Shown piece by piece: positions 61,149-64,000 of a stretch of DNA of 64,000 nt. The position numbers and the translations under genes are program-made. The DNA is from Sphaerisporangium sp039871875. Lineage in GTDB: Bacteria > Actinomycetota > Actinomycetes > Streptosporangiales > Streptosporangiaceae. The notes under the pieces are model-generated. The model was not told the DNA's origin. It was given only the letters and a program-made list of their open reading frames with translations, and made no database searches. Numbering within the stretch: position 1 is the first letter of the stretch; each line of letters opens with the position of its first letter. The stretch spans positions 62,001 through 126,000 of the forward strand of contig NZ_JBDPMD010000016.1 of NCBI RefSeq assembly GCF_039871875.1. Direction: 5' to 3'.

Positions 61149-61552
61149 GACGCCCTCCTCACACGGAGTAGCGGCGCCATCATCTCATCGTAACGAGGCC
61201 AGTGGTGCTCAAACTCATCAACATCCGCGAACGCCACCATCATGGCCGAGCACCAGTGACCTACAAACGGTGCCCGATCTCGCCGTCATAGCCAACACCT
61301 CATCGAATAGCGCGGTGACCTGGCTGTCCCGGTCACGAATTGCAAACTTGAATGAGCCGGTCCATCCCAGGCCCATGATCAAGTTTCCGGCCTGTTGGGT
61401 AGCCCGGTCAGTGGTCAGGTTCGCCGTGACGCTCTGGATGCGCACCCCGCGGGTGGCGTGCTCGACGACCGTGAAACAACATAGGCTGGCGATCGTGATC
61501 GTCTCGACATCTTTCTGCTGCGCCGCTAGTCGCCACTGGAGACAAAAAGCTG

Positions 61553-63160
61553 TCAAGCGCGTACTGAGGCACGAACGTATGCGGGCAGTGCTGTCCACCA
61601 GCTACATTCGTCGCGCACGGCCAAGACCTGTTGGCGGTCGTCTGCCAGTTGCCGGAGGGATTCGTGCCGGTCGGCCCGTCCGCAGGCAGCCACGCCCGCA
61701 CGCAGGACGGTAATGGCCTGCGAACCGAAGGGACGCGTACGGCAGATAGCTAGCATCGCTTCCAGCACGTCTGGAGGCATGCGCGGTGACGCGTTAACGA
61801 GCGCCCAGCATGCCTGCACGCGCGTGTCCAGATCAATTCGTTCAGCGCCGAGGATGCCCAGGAGGGCCCAACCATCGCTCGCGCCCTCGGCGACCTTGCC
61901 GAATACTCTGATCACTGCACGCAGCATCACGGGATCCATAAGGTCGGCTCCGCGGCGTAACAGCGCGGCCAGCGGCGAGCGCAGGGCGTTGCGATATCCC
62001 GAGTTGACCAGCAAGGCCGTGTACATCGACCGAACCGCGTCATCGTGTCCGACAAGGCTCTGGCTCAGGACGTGGCCGAGCAATGGGTCATCACCGCGCT
62101 CCCATTTGGCTTGCCAGACCAGGCCTATGTCTTGAACCTCGGCGGCCAAGCGCAGGCAGGTCGCGCGGAAGCGACTGACCTGCGCGTCGGCAGTCGCAGT
62201 CGGCTTGGCAAGGTAGACCAGCTCAGGTCCCATCCCTGTGGGCATCGTAAGGTGCACGGATGGCGTCAGCCGACGCATGAGTTGCGTGGCAGCGCGGCGT
62301 ACTTCCAGTTCGATACTCGCATCAACAATCGTGTCCGCGCACTCTCGTCGCAGCGCACTAAGCTCTTGTGCTGATGGACGCCACGCCCCCGCGTCGACGA
62401 GGGCGGCAACAGTGGAAAACAGCTCGCGCAGAAGCCAGCGATCCGGCGGGTCGAACAGCGCCCGGACGACCCAGCCCGCAGGGGCACGTCCCGGTGCCCG
62501 CTGATACAGCTTCAGTGGCTGGAAAGAGGCTGGGTTTCCACGCTGAGTCATCACGGCGACGGCAACCTCGCCGGCGATCTCGGCCGTAGCGTCTGTCCGA
62601 CCTATGCGGAGAAGCGCCTCAGCACGTATGTCCTGGGCCGCGCCCTGCGCTGTGCAAAGTTCCAGCATCAGCCGTTCGATCAGAGTGCCCCACGTTCGAC
62701 GACCGAGCTTGCGATCCGTCGCAATGAGGTGGCCGGACAGCAGATCCCAACCGGCAGACGTGATGACATCACCGCCGAGCACGCAATCGATCAGCTCGGC
62801 GGCGGCTTGTTCGTCCGATGGCCCTCCGGCCGGATCGTCACTGCGGCGTCCGTACGCACGCAGCACCTTGTGTGCCGGCCCGGCGAGATGTCCCGCTGCT
62901 AGGCCGAGCGCCTGCTCATAGGCGGCCAGATGGCGGGGTAGCCATGTCGCGGTCCCATTTTCCAGACGCGAAATCATAGCTGGCCCGATGCTGCGGGATC
63001 CTGCCTCCCGCATGACTCTAGCCGCGAAGGTCGCTGCGGTCGCAGCGTCCACATCCGGGGCGTTGTACCGATGTGTCCGGGCCAGCCATCCCACCAGAGC
63101 ATCAGGGCCGTGCGGGGAGGGGGCGCTGGCCTTAGCCGGTCTACCGAACGTTGCAGCCAT
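61553..63160 (-). CDS. XRE-type regulator with helical-repeat region
   Basis: A 535-aa protein. Residues 20-90 carry an HTH (GPAMISRLENGTATWLPRHL: the typical recognition helix 'ISRLENG' of XRE proteins). The remaining 440 residues are alpha-helical with HEAT-like pairs (LELCTAQGAAQDIRAEALLR, YRNALRSPLAALLRRGADLM). Such proteins are frequent in Streptomyces-type genomes and act as regulators with an unknown ligand. It stands alone on the minus strand next to transposon remains. Start ATG 63160. Confidence 0.65.
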   Translation of the reverse strand: MAATFGRPAKASAPSPHGPDALVGWLARTHRYNAPDVDAATAATFAARVMREAGSRSIGPAMISRLENGTATWLPRHLAAYEQALGLAAGHLAGPAHKVLRAYGRRSDDPAGGPSDEQAAAELIDCVLGGDVITSAGWDLLSGHLIATDRKLGRRTWGTLIERLMLELCTAQGAAQDIRAEALLRIGRTDATAEIAGEVAVAVMTQRGNPASFQPLKLYQRAPGRAPAGWVVRALFDPPDRWLLRELFSTVAALVDAGAWRPSAQELSALRRECADTIVDASIELEVRRAATQLMRRLTPSVHLTMPTGMGPELVYLAKPTATADAQVSRFRATCLRLAAEVQDIGLVWQAKWERGDDPLLGHVLSQSLVGHDDAVRSMYTALLVNSGYRNALRSPLAALLRRGADLMDPVMLRAVIRVFGKVAEGASDGWALLGILGAERIDLDTRVQACWALVNASPRMPPDVLEAMLAICRTRPFGSQAITVLRAGVAACGRADRHESLRQLADDRQQVLAVRDECSWWTALPAYVRASVRA

Positions 63161-63279
63161 GGCTGTCTCCGACTTCTTTACTGCTCAGTGCTCCGATTCA
63201 AGCACCCGCCCGAACTACCCGGAAGAGGCGAAACTCAAAGAGTAGGAGTCAGCACAAAACGGGGTACGGAGACACAAGT

Positions 63280-63480
63280 ATGGATAGAAACGACAGAACG
63301 ACACAATGCGACTTACGTCGGGATAGCACTGCCACCCCTACTCAAGCGCTACCGACGGAGTCCTCATCGGAGAGTGGAGTATCCCAGCAGCAGAAAAGGA
63401 GGGATTGGATGGGTATAATCAACACCGTGGCTGGTATCGGGCTTCTCTGCCTTTCGATCTGGAACACCGTCAAAGGCTGA
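63280..63480 (+). CDS. Possible small membrane peptide
   Basis: A 66-aa frame from ATG 63280 ends with a hydrophobic helix (MGIINTVAGIGLLCLSIWNT). An internal ATG at 63409 has a strong AGGAGGG site nine bases upstream and would give a 23-aa peptide made only of the helix (MGIINTVAGIGLLCLSIWNT plus VKG). Either could be real; there is no similarity I recognise. Around it, 63161-63279 and 63481-63719 contain no supportable gene. Confidence 0.3.
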   Translation: MDRNDRTTQCDLRRDSTATPTQALPTESSSESGVSQQQKRRDWMGIINTVAGIGLLCLSIWNTVKG

Positions 63481-63721
63481 CTGCGACCCTGCCGTCGATT
63501 GAAGTACCGGCCAGGCCAGCAGAGGACAAGCGCAGCAAATCATATTTTCCAGTCCACCAGCCGAGATGGTCCGGTTTGCTGTGCTGTCGACGTACAGAAA
63601 CACGAACTCTCCGCGAACACGGAGAGCAGTTCCAATGCCGGGGCATCAAGCTGATGTGCCCCGACTTCGGTGCAATCGTCTTACTGGAATCCTCGTGTCG
63701 TTGATCACGAGGAGAGGCGAG

Positions 63722-63840
63722 AAGTGCCCCGAAGCTATCCCTCCATTTCCGCCGTCAGGTACTCGACCTGGTCAAGTCAGGCTGCCCACTCCGGCAGGTA
63801 AGTCGCAGACCTGGCATGCCCAGCCAGACATCTACGTCTG
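63722..63840 (+). pseudogene. IS3-type OrfA (HTH) remnant
   Basis: Frames on the plus strand give FRRQVLDLVKSGCPLRQV and, after a shift, QPDIYVWLG, i.e. the helix-turn-helix start of IS3-family OrfA proteins (usual pattern 'FRRKVLDLV-G-PV--VA-DLGIS-QTIY-W'). The frame is broken and the remainder is missing. A short relic. Confidence 0.4.
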
Positions 63841-63855
63841 GCTGGGCATGCCAGG
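63810..63855. repeat. Perfect 20-bp inverted repeat (hairpin)
   Basis: CCTGGCATGCCCAGCCAGAC (63810-63829) and its exact complement (63836-63855) are separated by the 6-nt loop ATCTAC. It could form a very stable stem in RNA. It lies partly in the IS3-type remnant and has no U-tract after it. A terminator is possible, but a perfect long stem is also typical of MITE-like or recombination-related sites. Confidence 0.7.
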
Positions 63856-64000
63856 GGCCCAGGTCACGTCCCATCGAGTGGTAGGTCGGGCTACGTGCGA
63901 CGCACCGTCCCCCGATCTTGACGACATGACTCGAGACAAGACGTCTCTCGCATCCGTTTACCCAAGTTCTCCAGTCAGGCCGACTTTCTTGATCCAGCGC

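Larger units (their letters stand above)
58532..61294 (-). mobile_element. IS21-family insertion sequence
   Basis: A complete 2763-bp element. Both ends are TGGCTATGACGG (58532-58543 and, inverted, 61283-61294), and it is flanked by the 7-bp direct repeat ACACCTC (58525-58531 and 61295-61301). Further in, subterminal copies of GAGTT(C/T)GAGCACCAC occur at about 58613-58627 and inverted at 61202-61216, as is usual for IS21 multiple transposase-binding sites. It carries istA and istB. Confidence 0.95.
58190..61525 (-). pseudogene. Integrase-core transposase remnant interrupted by IS21
   Basis: The right part (61525 to 61295) encodes FTVVEHATRGVRIQSVTANL and FKFAIRDRDSQVTALFDEV; the left part (58531 to about 58190) encodes FRAEHVRIVRTAPQASRMNA, IMERAVDSVGRKLLDRLLI and, after a frameshift, IPEYEHRFKVHRSHRAG and RQRLSGLLHEH. 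Removing the IS21 element with one copy of its target repeat restores ALFDEVFRAEHVRIVRTAP in frame. It belongs to the rve/DDE transposases common in actinobacteria. It lacks its N-terminus and carries at least one frameshift, so it was already dead or died later. Confidence 0.75.

Noticed and set aside
1..64000. tRNA, rRNA and integrase attachment sites
   Set aside because: No tRNA-like T-loop plus acceptor pairing or rRNA sequence noticed by eye, so no att site can be proposed for the island.

Overview
The window is high-GC DNA with frequent GTG/TTG starts, dense ATGA/GTGA start-stop overlaps, and gene families typical of filamentous Actinobacteria (TPR-type XRE regulators, a Tad pilus locus ending in a LysM/BTAD protein, IS30/IS110/IS21 elements). 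A Streptosporangiales-like or Streptomyces-like chromosome is my best guess, by inference only. No rRNA or tRNA gene was found.

Layout: (1) 0-7.3 kb: a divergent TPR regulator, then a seven-gene plus-strand run coding for a COG1031-type radical SAM enzyme, an Asp/Glu-racemase-superfamily protein, an HhH-GPD DNA glycosylase-like protein, a PfkB sugar/nucleoside kinase, a nucleoside 2-deoxyribosyltransferase, a thymidylate-kinase-like protein and a MazG-like pyrophosphohydrolase. This looks like an uncharacterised pathway acting on a modified or non-standard (deoxy)nucleotide. (2) 7.3-18 kb: a minus-strand Tad/Flp pilus locus (TadZ, TadA, TadB, TadC, small pilins, TadE/G-like proteins, two SAF/CpaB-like proteins, secreted proteins, LysM-BTAD protein). 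(3) 18.8-36.7 kb: a tightly overlapping minus-strand operon of Ser/Thr kinase, SNF2 helicase (DrmD-like), giant N6-adenine methyltransferase, 2161-aa YprA/DUF1998 helicase and a UvrD helicase with a RelE-like N-terminus. It is a DISARM/Druantia-related multi-helicase defence system without a recognisable DrmC. (4) 36.8-40 kb: an IS graveyard in which an intact IS110-family element, with a candidate bridge-RNA region, sits inside a broken IS30 transposase. (5) 40-47 kb: a Cap4/DUF4297-like nuclease with repeats, a PD-(D/E)XK-like protein and a HigBA-type toxin-antitoxin pair. (6) 47.1-50 kb: a complete bacterial ubiquitin-like conjugation operon (Ubl, E2, JAMM protease, E1). (7) 52.3-57.6 kb: a short type II CBASS-like operon (CD-NTase, stand-alone E2, membrane-protein effector candidate) preceded by an ImmA/IrrE metallopeptidase, an unknown partner and a sigma-factor-like protein, probably its regulatory module. 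(8) 57.9-64 kb: more transposon remains, including an IS21 element whose ends and 7-bp target duplication can be read exactly, then an XRE/HEAT-type regulator and a decayed end.

From about 18.8 kb to 57.6 kb the window is therefore a defence island: at least four independent candidate immune systems plus a toxin-antitoxin pair, separated by transposon debris. Two of them use separate E2-like proteins. The nucleoside cluster at the left edge might be metabolic or a fifth, nucleotide-based system.
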